DNA of 64,000 nucleotides from JAQVYB01 sp964490935 (GTDB lineage Bacteria; Verrucomicrobiota; Kiritimatiellia; RZYC01). The stretch lies in NCBI GenBank assembly GCA_964490935.1, contig CAZBEO010000003.1, positions 27,538-91,537 of the forward strand, given 5' to 3'. The position numbers and the translations under genes are program-made. Of the stretch, positions 7,473 through 15,698 are shown one piece after another (the first letter of the stretch is position 1; each line of letters starts with the position of its first letter). Under the pieces are notes generated by a model, which worked only from the letters and a program-made list of their open reading frames with translations, was not told the origin of the DNA and ran no database searches.

Positions 7473-8626
7473 GATTGATCCCCTTCGGTCTCGGCACGCC
7501 ATTCCTGCAGCAATTTCTGCAAGTCCTCTTTTGAAGGCAGTTCCAGCTTGTAGCGGCTGGCAAAAATGGTCTGTTGCTCTTTATCCAAAACGTATTCGAC
7601 CACGGAGTCGTTTTTGTCGGTACAGAGGATAAGGCCCAGAGTGGGATTATCCTCCGGGCCACGCACTTCGCGGTCGAAGTAATGCACGTAAATCTGCATC
7701 TGCCCCAAATCGCCATGCGTGAGCTTGTCCACCTTCAAATCAATAACGACGTAGCACTTGAGCCGAATATGATAGAAAACTAGGTCCGCGTAAAAGTGAT
7801 CACCGTCTAGTGTGAGACGCTTCTGTCTGGCGACAAAGGCGAAACCGGCACCCAATTCGAGCAGGAAGTCTTGCATGTGACTGGTTAGTGCCGTTTCGAG
7901 ATCGCTTTCGACCAGACGATGCGACTCAGGCAAACCAAGAAATTCCAAGGCATAGGGGTCCTTGATTGCATCAATGGGACGCTGAACCGTCAGCCCCTCA
8001 TTCGCAAGCTGGAGAACGCCGTCCTTGTCACGACTTTTAAGCAAACGTTCAAAAAGAAACGAGTTGATCTGCCGCTCAAGCTGTCGCTTGTTCCAGCCAC
8101 TGCGGACGGCTTCCTTTTCATAGAACAGCCGTGCTTCCTCGCCTTCCTCACGCATCAGAGCGCGATAATGAGACCAACTCAAATCGGGATGGAAACCTTG
8201 TGTCAATTCGCTACCCGCTGGGTGGCGTTTCTCGGGCAATTCTCCACCCGTTGGGTAGAGTTTTTGCCTCTGGCCAGATTCTCTACCCACTGGGTAGATA
8301 ATCTCGGGGGAACGGTTTGCGTATGTTTGGTAGAACTGTCGAAACAGCCATACGTTGCTTGTGGAAAAGCCCTTACCGTATTGCCCAGTCAGTTTTTTAG
8401 ACAAATCGGCAATGATCCGCTTCCCGTATTCCGCCCGTTCTTCCCCCTTCTGCTCCTCCACAACGATCTCATGCCCAATCAACCAGTAGGCAATCACCAT
8501 CGCGCTGTTGACCGTACGTGATATATGAGTCCGTGCCTCATCAAGAATGGTGATGACACGATCAAACAGGGCTGTATCATTCACGGTCGGGCTTGTCCGC
8601 TCCTTCTTCGTCAAAGATTTAGCCAT
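7469..8626 (-). CDS. DUF1016 (YhcG-like) PDDEXK nuclease family protein
   Basis: The start at 8626 has AAGGAG 8 bases upstream and overlaps the res stop by 8 bases; its own stop overlaps the mod start by 4. The 385-residue product has the DUF1016 N-terminal domain (AYWLIGHEIVVEEQKGEERA, GFSTSNVWLFRQFY, LSWSHYRALMR). The C-terminal PDDEXK nuclease-like domain has FYADLVFYHIRLKCYVVIDL then KVDKLTHGDLGQM. Such proteins are frequent accessory genes of restriction loci and may cleave DNA or help the Res/Mod complex. Residues ~110-140 (IYPVGRE, LYPTGGELPEKRHPAGSEL) are encoded by three palindromic repeat units inserted in frame; relatives usually go directly from the FYQ-TY region to LSWSHYR. Activity is inferred from family only. 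Confidence 0.9.
   Translation of the reverse strand: MAKSLTKKERTSPTVNDTALFDRVITILDEARTHISRTVNSAMVIAYWLIGHEIVVEEQKGEERAEYGKRIIADLSKKLTGQYGKGFSTSNVWLFRQFYQTYANRSPEIIYPVGRESGQRQKLYPTGGELPEKRHPAGSELTQGFHPDLSWSHYRALMREEGEEARLFYEKEAVRSGWNKRQLERQINSFLFERLLKSRDKDGVLQLANEGLTVQRPIDAIKDPYALEFLGLPESHRLVESDLETALTSHMQDFLLELGAGFAFVARQKRLTLDGDHFYADLVFYHIRLKCYVVIDLKVDKLTHGDLGQMQIYVHYFDREVRGPEDNPTLGLILCTDKNDSVVEYVLDKEQQTIFASRYKLELPSKEDLQKLLQEWRAETEGDQS
8206..8300. repeat. Three palindromic units inside the DUF1016 gene
   Basis: Three copies of a CTACCCNNTGGGTAG palindrome occur at 8210-8224 (CTACCCGCTGGGTGG), 8242-8260 (CTCCACCCGTTGGGTAGAG) and 8281-8299 (CTCTACCCACTGGGTAGAT). Each is preceded by ATTC, and spacing is about 33-39 bases. 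All are read in frame and give the peptide phrases YPVGRE, YPTGGEL and HPAGSEL. The divergence between units suggests age or repeated conversion. Confidence 0.8.
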
Positions 8627-11318
8627 GCATAACTCCTTTGGCACGCGCCTTGAAAACAGGGTATTCCTTGACCGGCGCGTCGTACTGAACTCGCGCATCA
8701 ACCCCAAGCGCATTGAAATGCTTCATGGCGCACTTGATCTTGTAGACCTCGCTCTCACGAAGCGATTTCTTGTCATCAAGCTCGTTCGTACCCTTGGTCT
8801 CGACCACGAAATAGAACTCGGATGTTTCTCCATCACGCAGTCCTTTTCGGCGGAAGACCACGGCAAAATCTGGGTTGTAGGGTCCGATGGGCGTCGGAAT
8901 CTGGTAGAAGGGGGGAAGTTTCAAAAAGCAGACCACTTCATCATCGTGGTCGGCGGCCGTGGCAAAAGCACGCTCGAAGCCACTGTCAAAAATCACGTGG
9001 TCATAGAGGCCACGGTTGGGGGTCTCGACCGTGTCCGCAAAGGTGATGACGCTCGGCTCGAATCGCGCGATATCGAACTTCTCTCCACAGGAGGCATAAT
9101 TCAGCCCTCGGAGCAGTTCATCCAATTCGATCTCCCGTATGCGCGAAGAGGCGGCATGAATGAAACGAGCGGGATTTGCGGTCATGGCGGCGCGGTTCGT
9201 CACGCCAAGCAGAATGCGAAGCACCGTTGGGTAGGCAAGCGAGGTGCCCTCACTGATTTCCTCAACCAAGTCCATGGCCCCGAAACTGGCGTGGAGACGC
9301 CTGCGTTCGCTGCCGAGATGTCGGGTGGTCACGCCTTCCGCTTCTAGCCGCTCCACCCGATTGAGCGCTATTTCCGCGCTGTAATGTTCAATCTTGATGG
9401 CGTTTAGTGCCTCAACTGCACGAGAGATAACGGCCTCATCATCAAAAACGACGGTATAGTCGGTCTGCTGACTCAAGCGCCGCCAGAATTCGCGGAATGA
9501 ATCGCTCTCGTATACCCCATTGTTCCGCTTCACATGGCGCTTGCGGGGATGCTTGCCTTTCGCCTTGTGCCGGGTCTTCGCACCAGCGGATGTGGAGCCA
9601 TAGACCTCGGCAATCTCGCTCTGGTACTGGGTGACAAATGTTTCATAGGTCTCGTTGGGGACGACGGTAAGAAGGTTTACCTCTTCACCCTCAGGGCAAT
9701 CATCGGCGTCATAGACGCGTTGCCCGTCCTGATTGACACAGATTCGCAGGCCGCGACCGATTTCTTGGCGCTTCTTCACTTCGCTGTAGCTCTGATTGAG
9801 CGTGGCGATATTGAAGACATTCGGATTGTCCCACCCAACGCCTAGGGCCGAATGGGAAAAGATGAACTCAACCGGGTTGCCGATTCGGAGTAGTTCTTCC
9901 TTCTCCTTCAGGATCAGGTCAAATAGCGCCTTGTTCGTCCGCATGGACTTCTCGTTGTCAGTATACTCCCCTTTCCCGGTCTGTGCAAAGTAGTAGCCCT
10001 GAATGGCGACCACCTCTTCCTCGGTCGCTTCTCGTTTCAGGCGGTCACGGCACGCCTGCCGGTACTTCTCCGCAAAGAGGCGGCGGATGATCCCATCGGC
10101 TTGCACGTAGTTGTCCACCCGATCAATAAAGATGAGGGACAGGCATTTGATGCCTTTAGGCTCCAGCTTCTCGCGTTTGCTGAAATGGCTGTCGATCAGC
10201 CAATAAAGCTGCTCCCCAAAGAGGCCTTCCAGATCGGATGATTTCTCCTTCTCCACCACAGTCGAGCCGTTCTCAAACTCGCATCGGTAAATGCGCTCTC
10301 GCATCGGCTTTGAAATACGCCGGATGATATAGCCCCGGTAGGCCACATTGCCGGTTTTTTCCTCCAGATCGTCCCCCACTTTGAGAAAGGGAGAGGGGCG
10401 CAGGTCAAAGCTGCCATCCTTCTTCGCGTACCAGAGCCGGAGCCTCGCACGTGGCGGCTTCCCGTCCTGATACGTCTTCACTTCAACCAGTTCAACGCGC
10501 AACGTGGCTTCCTCGTTCTGCTCGGCCACGGTCAGCACCTCTATCTTCTTCACCAAACCCTGCCGGTAACTGTCGAACGGGGTCAAGCGGTACACGAGAT
10601 TCCGCATCACCTTGTGGGTTGCGGAATAGCGGAGCTTGCAGAGGGGCCGAAGGGCCTCTATTCGTGCCACCGAGTTCTCGGTGTCCATACCCTCCTGCGG
10701 TTCATCCATGATGATGATCGGGCGGGTGCGAGCAATAGCCTCGATGAAGGGCATGTTGAAAAACAGGTCTTCCCGCTTAGTCTGGTTCAAGATACGGTCC
10801 TCCGCATTGAACGACTGAAGCGTCATCACCATGATTTGGGGATGCTGCTCCTCAACAAATGTCGTGACGCGATTCAGCCGCTTGCTGTCGTACTCAAAGC
10901 AAGCGGGTGTGAATCCGTAGACATTGGCAAGTTGCCGCTTGAAAATATCAAACGTGGAGAGCACTCCCTCCTTGATGGCGACCGACGGCACAAGGATGAT
11001 AAACTTCGTGAAGGCATACTGCCGATGCAACTCGTAAACCGTCTTCAGATAAACCAGCGTCTTACCGGTACCTGTCTCCATCTCAACGCAGAAATCGAGA
11101 GCATCGTCCAGACAAGCCGTCTCCTCGTCGATGCCACATTCCTCCGTGACGGCAAGAAGGTTTTCGCGTATCTGCTCAGAACTGAGCGTGAGGACATTGC
11201 TACGCACGCCCTCATGGCAAGCCATATCGAACGTATTGCGGGGCTGCCCCTCGAACAGCCGCATCACGGCGTCGATAGCCTCCCGCTGATACGCAAGATC
11301 CTCCAGTTTCAATTCCAT
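8619..11318 (-). CDS. res: Type III restriction endonuclease subunit (Res), helicase plus nuclease
   Basis: ATG 11318 is chosen, with AAGGA nine bases upstream; a TTG two codons earlier is possible. The 899-residue protein has Walker A METGTGKT (80-87), the DEAD-like motif MDEPQ (about 204), and a C-terminal PD-(D/E)xK nuclease with NPDFAVV near 816 and VVETKGT near 837. The family translocates or slides along DNA using ATP and cuts next to two inversely oriented sites, together with Mod. It is the first gene of the minus-strand operon; its last codons overlap the DUF1016 start. No truncation is visible. The N-terminal LAYQREAIDAVMRLFEGQP is the usual Q-motif-like entry of these helicases. 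Confidence 0.95.
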   Translation of the reverse strand: MELKLEDLAYQREAIDAVMRLFEGQPRNTFDMACHEGVRSNVLTLSSEQIRENLLAVTEECGIDEETACLDDALDFCVEMETGTGKTLVYLKTVYELHRQYAFTKFIILVPSVAIKEGVLSTFDIFKRQLANVYGFTPACFEYDSKRLNRVTTFVEEQHPQIMVMTLQSFNAEDRILNQTKREDLFFNMPFIEAIARTRPIIIMDEPQEGMDTENSVARIEALRPLCKLRYSATHKVMRNLVYRLTPFDSYRQGLVKKIEVLTVAEQNEEATLRVELVEVKTYQDGKPPRARLRLWYAKKDGSFDLRPSPFLKVGDDLEEKTGNVAYRGYIIRRISKPMRERIYRCEFENGSTVVEKEKSSDLEGLFGEQLYWLIDSHFSKREKLEPKGIKCLSLIFIDRVDNYVQADGIIRRLFAEKYRQACRDRLKREATEEEVVAIQGYYFAQTGKGEYTDNEKSMRTNKALFDLILKEKEELLRIGNPVEFIFSHSALGVGWDNPNVFNIATLNQSYSEVKKRQEIGRGLRICVNQDGQRVYDADDCPEGEEVNLLTVVPNETYETFVTQYQSEIAEVYGSTSAGAKTRHKAKGKHPRKRHVKRNNGVYESDSFREFWRRLSQQTDYTVVFDDEAVISRAVEALNAIKIEHYSAEIALNRVERLEAEGVTTRHLGSERRRLHASFGAMDLVEEISEGTSLAYPTVLRILLGVTNRAAMTANPARFIHAASSRIREIELDELLRGLNYASCGEKFDIARFEPSVITFADTVETPNRGLYDHVIFDSGFERAFATAADHDDEVVCFLKLPPFYQIPTPIGPYNPDFAVVFRRKGLRDGETSEFYFVVETKGTNELDDKKSLRESEVYKIKCAMKHFNALGVDARVQYDAPVKEYPVFKARAKGVMHG

Positions 11319-11389
11319 CTGCAATCATCCTTGCTTACATCGAGGTGACTCACGATCACGTTGATGGAGACCCATGCTTCCGCTCTCAT
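11309..11389 (-). pseudogene. Remnant of excisionase-type helix-turn-helix gene
   Basis: A 26-codon frame begins at ATG 11389, overlapping the preceding stop as ATGA, and reads MRAEAWVSINVIVSHLDVSK before a premature stop. The wording resembles the start of excisionase-family HTH proteins (WVS-V-DVA-HLGVSKDTIYRW), which often precede restriction genes. The recognition helix and everything after it are missing. The res ribosome-binding site lies at its end, so a deletion may have fused the remnant to the res leader. This is inference from a short stretch. Confidence 0.4.
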
Positions 11390-11598
11390 GTCAGAATCCT
11401 TTTGTCTACAGCATCCGTCTTCCTGCACAGCGCCGCGCACTTTGGCATAGAGGGGCATACGCTGGCAAACTGTTTCGAATCCAGGCACGCCAGCCGAATG
11501 GTGCCATCAGGGTCAGGCCGTGGCATCGGAGTCAGCCCGTAATTCTTCACGTTAACACCCTTTTTCTCCAATCGAGCAACGGTTCCAGAGGCGCCCAA
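11386..11598 (-). CDS. Small hypothetical ORF, 70 aa
   Basis: The frame starts at ATG 11598 and ends in an ATGA overlap with the HTH remnant, which is the only support for it being or having been a gene. The product is MGASGTVARLEKKGVNVKNY followed by a Cys-containing tail with SMPKCAALCRKTD. No family was recognised. It may be the remains of an integrase- or transposase-linked gene at the edge of the restriction island. Confidence 0.25.
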   Translation of the reverse strand: MGASGTVARLEKKGVNVKNYGLTPMPRPDPDGTIRLACLDSKQFASVCPSMPKCAALCRKTDAVDKRILT

Positions 11599-11842
11599 TC
11601 GACATCACCACATACAAGGTTGCCACGAGTAATATAATAACCTATTCACTGAGAGAAATATGGGTCCTGGTCGTTGCTTTTCAGTTGGGTCCCGATCATT
11701 GGCGATCCGTTATGTTTGGTGGCGGGGATCTTTCGTGTCCATTTCTTGCGATTCTCCGTGCTGGTCTTCAGCGGAAAATTCGCGCGCTATGCTCTGTTGG
11801 CGGGTGTTTGCGGGTTTGCGTGAGAATCTCTCCTGCGGCCGT
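11599..11842. repeat. Intergenic region with degenerate repeat, copy 4
   Basis: There is no gene. About 11735-11835 a decayed version of the dispersed family is seen: CGTGTCCATTTCTTGCG, a GCGGAAAATTCGCGCGC core and GGGTTTGCGTGAGAATCTC at the right end, matching the ends of the copies near 2.9 and 4.8 kb. It separates the 3' end of the protease/nucleotidyltransferase operon from the restriction island. Confidence 0.55.
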
Positions 11843-12259
11843 TCAAGCGGAAAACCGTCGCCGCAATAGGCAGCAAAGCCAACCTGTCCATCGCCTGAAG
11901 AGGGTATTCACGGGCTGGATGCGCCCAGCGGCATCTATGACTTCTGTCACCACCCCGACCACCTCACGCAGCGCCACCGGCGGGTGGTCGCAGACGCCCG
12001 TCGCATCCCCTTTGGTGATGAATTCAACTTCCCCCGCCACCGTTTTACGGCGGGCCAGAATCCGATGCGCCACCCAATGGTCCTCCCGACGGAAGACCAC
12101 CACGGCACCCAGCCGAAACACCCCTTCCGAAGGCCGAATACGAAGCTGCCCGGCCCGACGCCAGGCCGTTCCCATGCTGAACCCACAGGCCGGAACCACC
12201 ACTTCGCCGCGCTCCGCAAGCACCTGCTCCAAGACCTCCAGTACCTCGCTATTTTCCAT
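11843..12259 (-). CDS. S24/S26 family signal-peptidase-like protein, 138 aa
   Basis: The product has VVVPACGFSMGTAW (21-34), the box that carries the nucleophilic Ser of S24/S26 peptidases. Later come AVVVFRREDHWVAHRIL and VEFITKGDAT, matching the Sec11/archaeal subtype where His in the HRI motif replaces the usual Lys. The usual Pro after the Ser box (GxSMxP) is absent. There is no N-terminal membrane anchor, but the C-terminal WTGWLCCLLRR could associate with membrane. The start overlaps the end of the upstream GT-C-like gene by 11 bases, so translation is coupled. Small proteins of this type recur in RiPP and exosortase-like loci and may trim a peptide. Catalytic activity is unproven. Confidence 0.75.
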   Translation of the reverse strand: MENSEVLEVLEQVLAERGEVVVPACGFSMGTAWRRAGQLRIRPSEGVFRLGAVVVFRREDHWVAHRILARRKTVAGEVEFITKGDATGVCDHPPVALREVVGVVTEVIDAAGRIQPVNTLFRRWTGWLCCLLRRRFSA

Positions 12260-14297
12260 CGTGCGCCTCCCCTAAAAGACGATACAGCCGGAAGACCACA
12301 CGCTGCCGGATAAACCAGAAATCGCGCGTGGTCGCGTGATGACCCGTCTCCATGAATTCCAGCGGGGCCGATGACCACACCGCCTCAAATTCCGCCGCCC
12401 GCATCCCGAAAATCGAGGCATCCTCCGGCGTGGAGACCAAACAAAAGACCGGGCGCTTCTGCGCCGTCTGCCGGAGAAAATTTCGCAACTCTTCGGCCTC
12501 GCTGCGGTGCACCACGCGCTCGCCATTGATCACATCCACCCCGAAACAGAATTGCAGCGGTACGCCCCAGGCAAAATGATCGGACAGCAGTAGGGCCTTC
12601 TCGGGAAGCTGTTCGGCCACGCCTGCTAGGCGGTCACTCATGCCGTTGAAATCCGTCGGCGTCCAGGCACCCGCCGTGCGCCGTGCGTTGCTGCCCACCA
12701 ACAGCAACAACAGCAGCAACAGAGGAACCCAGGCGGCAACGCCGCGCCGTCGTACGGTCCGAGCCGCCTGCAATAGCGCCCACCCCGCGCACAAGCACAC
12801 CAGCGGAACCGTATACACCAGAAAGCGCTTCGTGGCCCAGGGATACAACTCCGCCGTATGTTTGTAGCTCAGTGTCAGCAGGGTGCAGGTCAGCAGATAG
12901 GCCAGCCAGGCCACCATCGCACTGCGTCGCCGCGTAATCCGTCCGAAAAGTAACAGCCCAAACCCCGCTGCACCCACTGCCAGCACGATCCATCCCAAAT
13001 AATCGCCCATGGCCGAGGCATTGCGGAAAAACTCAGCCCCGTGAAGGGAGGCTCCGCGAAACGGATAGACCAACAAAGCAAGCAGGGGAAGCAGCAGCGC
13101 GCCCCAGCGCAGGCCAAGCCACGCCATGCGCTGCAGCACGCGGCGGCGACCGGCTGAAAGGGCCACCGCATCCACCAGCAATGCCACGGCCATCAGGGTC
13201 CACGCACCCCAGGCCAGCCGAGGGAAAATATGCCGCAGTTTCACGAGCGCATCTGCATTGAACAGCCATACATAGCCCATCCCCACCAACAGTCCGCCCG
13301 CCAAGGCCGCATGCCGCCGCATCATCCGCCCGCGCGCCCCGCACCGCAAATCCAGCAGCACCAGCATCCCCAGCAGCAGTGCACCATAAAAAAGAAAACT
13401 CACTCGGTTGATCACGGCCAAGCCCGCCGCAAAAAACAGCAGCGAACGTTCCAGCGGTACGCGGTCGTTCAGAGCCACCATTCCCAGCAGCAAAAGCAGC
13501 ACCAGCTCGGTCATTTCCGACCCCGGAACGCGCAGATGATAGAGCCAGATCGGCTGCACCAGCAGCAACCCAACCACGGGAAACACAAAGAATCGTGCAT
13601 AGCGCCACAGCATTCCCGTCAGGGCCAACAGAGAGAACATTCCCATCACCAAGGGGAGCCGCAGTGCGCAGGCTAGGCCGCCGCAACGATAGAGCAGGGC
13701 CGTCAGCACCGGCGTCAGGCGGTAAAAATAAAACCGATACACGCCGGCATCCGCATCCACCGGAATGCCTGGAAACGCCTCGATCAAGCCATTGAAATCA
13801 CGCGCTGTCAGGTGCAGTAGGCCCGCCTGTGCCAGTTGTGCGTGGCCGGTGGCGACCTGCGACGCAAACCCACCCGTGCGTCCGATGGAAATTCCGTAGT
13901 TGATATAATTACCCGGGTCCCATCCACCCAGCAACCATTCTCCACGCCCCGGCAGCGAAAAAACAAGCATCAGCAACAGGGCTAGCAAACCCCAGTCTTC
14001 CAAATAACGGCGAAGTTTTCTGCGCAGCGTTATGCCACGCACACGCAGCGCCACCAGCCAACCCGCGCACCAGAGCCCGCCCAGCAGTACCAAGGCTGCA
14101 TCTGTAAAGCAGTTCACCTGCGCCAACAGCAAGCCCGCCGCCGACCAGAACATCAGCCCTGTTGCCAGAGGAAGCAGCAATGGCGGACCTGACGCCCGCC
14201 CCCGCAGTGCCGCACTCACTGGAAGCGCCCCCGTCCAATACAGCGCGCCGCTGATCAGAATGGCCGTCGCCACGTTGTGCAGAATTGCCTCAACCAC
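12249..14297 (-). CDS. Polytopic membrane protein, GT-C glycosyltransferase-like
   Basis: The 682-residue product starts at GTG 14297 and has at least a dozen hydrophobic segments in the first ~520 residues, followed by a soluble C-terminal part. The loop after the third to fourth segment reads LLGGWDPGNYINYGISIGRT, an acidic DPxxY loop typical of GT-C lipid-linked-sugar glycosyltransferases and O-mannosyl/arabinosyl transferases. The C-terminal region (DFNGMSDRLAGVAEQLPEKA onward, CLVSTPEDASIFGM) is also seen in such proteins. It probably moves sugars from a lipid carrier onto a polymer or protein outside the inner membrane. It lies between the VCBS-repeat gene (24-base gap) and the S26-like gene. 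Sequence identity to a named enzyme was not recognised. Confidence 0.65.
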   Translation of the reverse strand: MVEAILHNVATAILISGALYWTGALPVSAALRGRASGPPLLLPLATGLMFWSAAGLLLAQVNCFTDAALVLLGGLWCAGWLVALRVRGITLRRKLRRYLEDWGLLALLLMLVFSLPGRGEWLLGGWDPGNYINYGISIGRTGGFASQVATGHAQLAQAGLLHLTARDFNGLIEAFPGIPVDADAGVYRFYFYRLTPVLTALLYRCGGLACALRLPLVMGMFSLLALTGMLWRYARFFVFPVVGLLLVQPIWLYHLRVPGSEMTELVLLLLLGMVALNDRVPLERSLLFFAAGLAVINRVSFLFYGALLLGMLVLLDLRCGARGRMMRRHAALAGGLLVGMGYVWLFNADALVKLRHIFPRLAWGAWTLMAVALLVDAVALSAGRRRVLQRMAWLGLRWGALLLPLLALLVYPFRGASLHGAEFFRNASAMGDYLGWIVLAVGAAGFGLLLFGRITRRRSAMVAWLAYLLTCTLLTLSYKHTAELYPWATKRFLVYTVPLVCLCAGWALLQAARTVRRRGVAAWVPLLLLLLLLVGSNARRTAGAWTPTDFNGMSDRLAGVAEQLPEKALLLSDHFAWGVPLQFCFGVDVINGERVVHRSEAEELRNFLRQTAQKRPVFCLVSTPEDASIFGMRAAEFEAVWSSAPLEFMETGHHATTRDFWFIRQRVVFRLYRLLGEAHDGK

Positions 14298-14321
14298 CTT
14301 GCCACCTCTTTCGCCGCCCGC

Positions 14322-15698
14322 TCAATAGCCCGCTGGCAGCGCTTCACTCCAACCCCAATTTTTTGACCGTGCGATGCCGCTTTCATCGCATATAATCCAC
14401 AAGCCAGTCGCCGGCCAATACACGCCGATGTCCGTTCGTCCCATCCGCATATAACAACCCGGCACCGGCAGTGCCTCGCTCCATCCCCACTGACGCTGCA
14501 TGGCCCCGGCCCGACTGCCGTAAATATACCACAGCCCCGTTTCCCCCCAATAAACGGCCAGGTCCGTTATTCCATCATGATCATAATCCCCCGGCACGGG
14601 AAGCGCCTCGCTCCATCCCCAGTTCAGCGTGATCATATCACCGCCGCTGCACAGAATATTCCAAGTCCCCTCATCTGGCCAGTAGACCGCGACATCGGTG
14701 CATCCATCGCCATCGTAATCACCTGGCACGGGCACCGCCTCGCTCCACCCCCAGTTCAGCGTCATCACGCCGCCGCCGCTGCAGCGAATATCCCAGGTGC
14801 CACCCTCCGGCCAGTAGACCGCGACATCCGAGTGTCCATCGCCATCGTAATCCCCCGGCATGGGCAGTGCCTCGCTCCAGCCCCAGCGAATGGTCTGCGC
14901 CTGCCGCGCACGACTTCCAAAGATATGCCAAACCCCTTCATCCGGCCAATAGACCGCGACATCCGTGCATCCATCGCCATCGTAATCTCCCGGCACCGAC
15001 CACGCTTCGCTCCAGCCCCAATTGAAATCGGTACTGCCGACGGCCTGCAACCAGGTAAGCCAGCGCCCGCCCGCCGGCCAATACACGGAGAAATCCGTCA
15101 GCCCATCGCCATCAAAATCATTGTGCACGGCGTTAGGATAAACCGAGGCATTGCACGGATCAACTCCGCGCCTGATTTCCATTTCATCCGGGCGTCCATC
15201 GCCATCCGTATCCCAGTGCTGCGGGCTGGTGCCCGTATCGGCCCATGAACGATAAACCCCGGTGCCCGACTCCGCCCAGTCCGGCACCCCATCCTGATCG
15301 CTATCTGCCGCCGCTCGATACTTCCAGCGAACCGCCAGCAAATAACTCCCGCTCGTGAACTCCGCAAAGGGCCGCACCCGGCAGCGAATTGACTCCTCGA
15401 CGCTCACCGCCAGATTCTGCAGTGCAGCATCCTGCCGTTCTGGAACGGTATCGGCCGACGCTACCACGCGGCCCGCGCCGTCCAGCCGTTCCAGCACCAG
15501 ATCGCGCACCGTACCGCGCGCGGCAACCAGCGAATACACGATTCCCGGGTAGGCCCGGAACGAATAACTATCCGTATCCGTGTCGTATTCAATTCGCTCT
15601 GGAGAGTACGACGTAAACGACGCGACCTCCTCCGCCATCGTCTGCCGCGCGCTGCTCACAAGCAGCAGCGCAATCAGGATTTTCCACGCCGTACTCAT
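14322..15698 (-). CDS. Secreted VCBS/FG-GAP-type repeat protein
   Basis: ATG 15698 overlaps the upstream nucleotidyltransferase stop as ATGA and is followed by a clean signal peptide (MSTAWKILIALLLVSSARQ). The mature protein starts with a ~120-residue beta domain, then two calcium-binding-like stretches (DSDQDGVPDWAES, DTDGDGRPDEMEI). Six ~45-residue repeats follow, of the form GDYDGDGCTDVAVYWPDEG, an aromatic middle, then WGWSEALPVP. The repeats are nearly identical at the DNA level (14590-15030), showing recent amplification. The last repeat has lost its Asp-rich loop (GCYMRMGRTD). These repeats build a beta-propeller-like, calcium-binding surface. Its role in the operon is unknown; it could be a scaffold or substrate of the neighbouring proteases. 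Confidence 0.8.
   Translation of the reverse strand: MSTAWKILIALLLVSSARQTMAEEVASFTSYSPERIEYDTDTDSYSFRAYPGIVYSLVAARGTVRDLVLERLDGAGRVVASADTVPERQDAALQNLAVSVEESIRCRVRPFAEFTSGSYLLAVRWKYRAAADSDQDGVPDWAESGTGVYRSWADTGTSPQHWDTDGDGRPDEMEIRRGVDPCNASVYPNAVHNDFDGDGLTDFSVYWPAGGRWLTWLQAVGSTDFNWGWSEAWSVPGDYDGDGCTDVAVYWPDEGVWHIFGSRARQAQTIRWGWSEALPMPGDYDGDGHSDVAVYWPEGGTWDIRCSGGGVMTLNWGWSEAVPVPGDYDGDGCTDVAVYWPDEGTWNILCSGGDMITLNWGWSEALPVPGDYDHDGITDLAVYWGETGLWYIYGSRAGAMQRQWGWSEALPVPGCYMRMGRTDIGVYWPATGLWIICDESGIARSKNWGWSEALPAGY

Noticed and set aside
11450..11500. Possible tRNA-like TTCGAATCC
   Set aside because: No acceptor stem, D-arm or anticodon stem can be drawn around it; no tRNA was found anywhere in the window.
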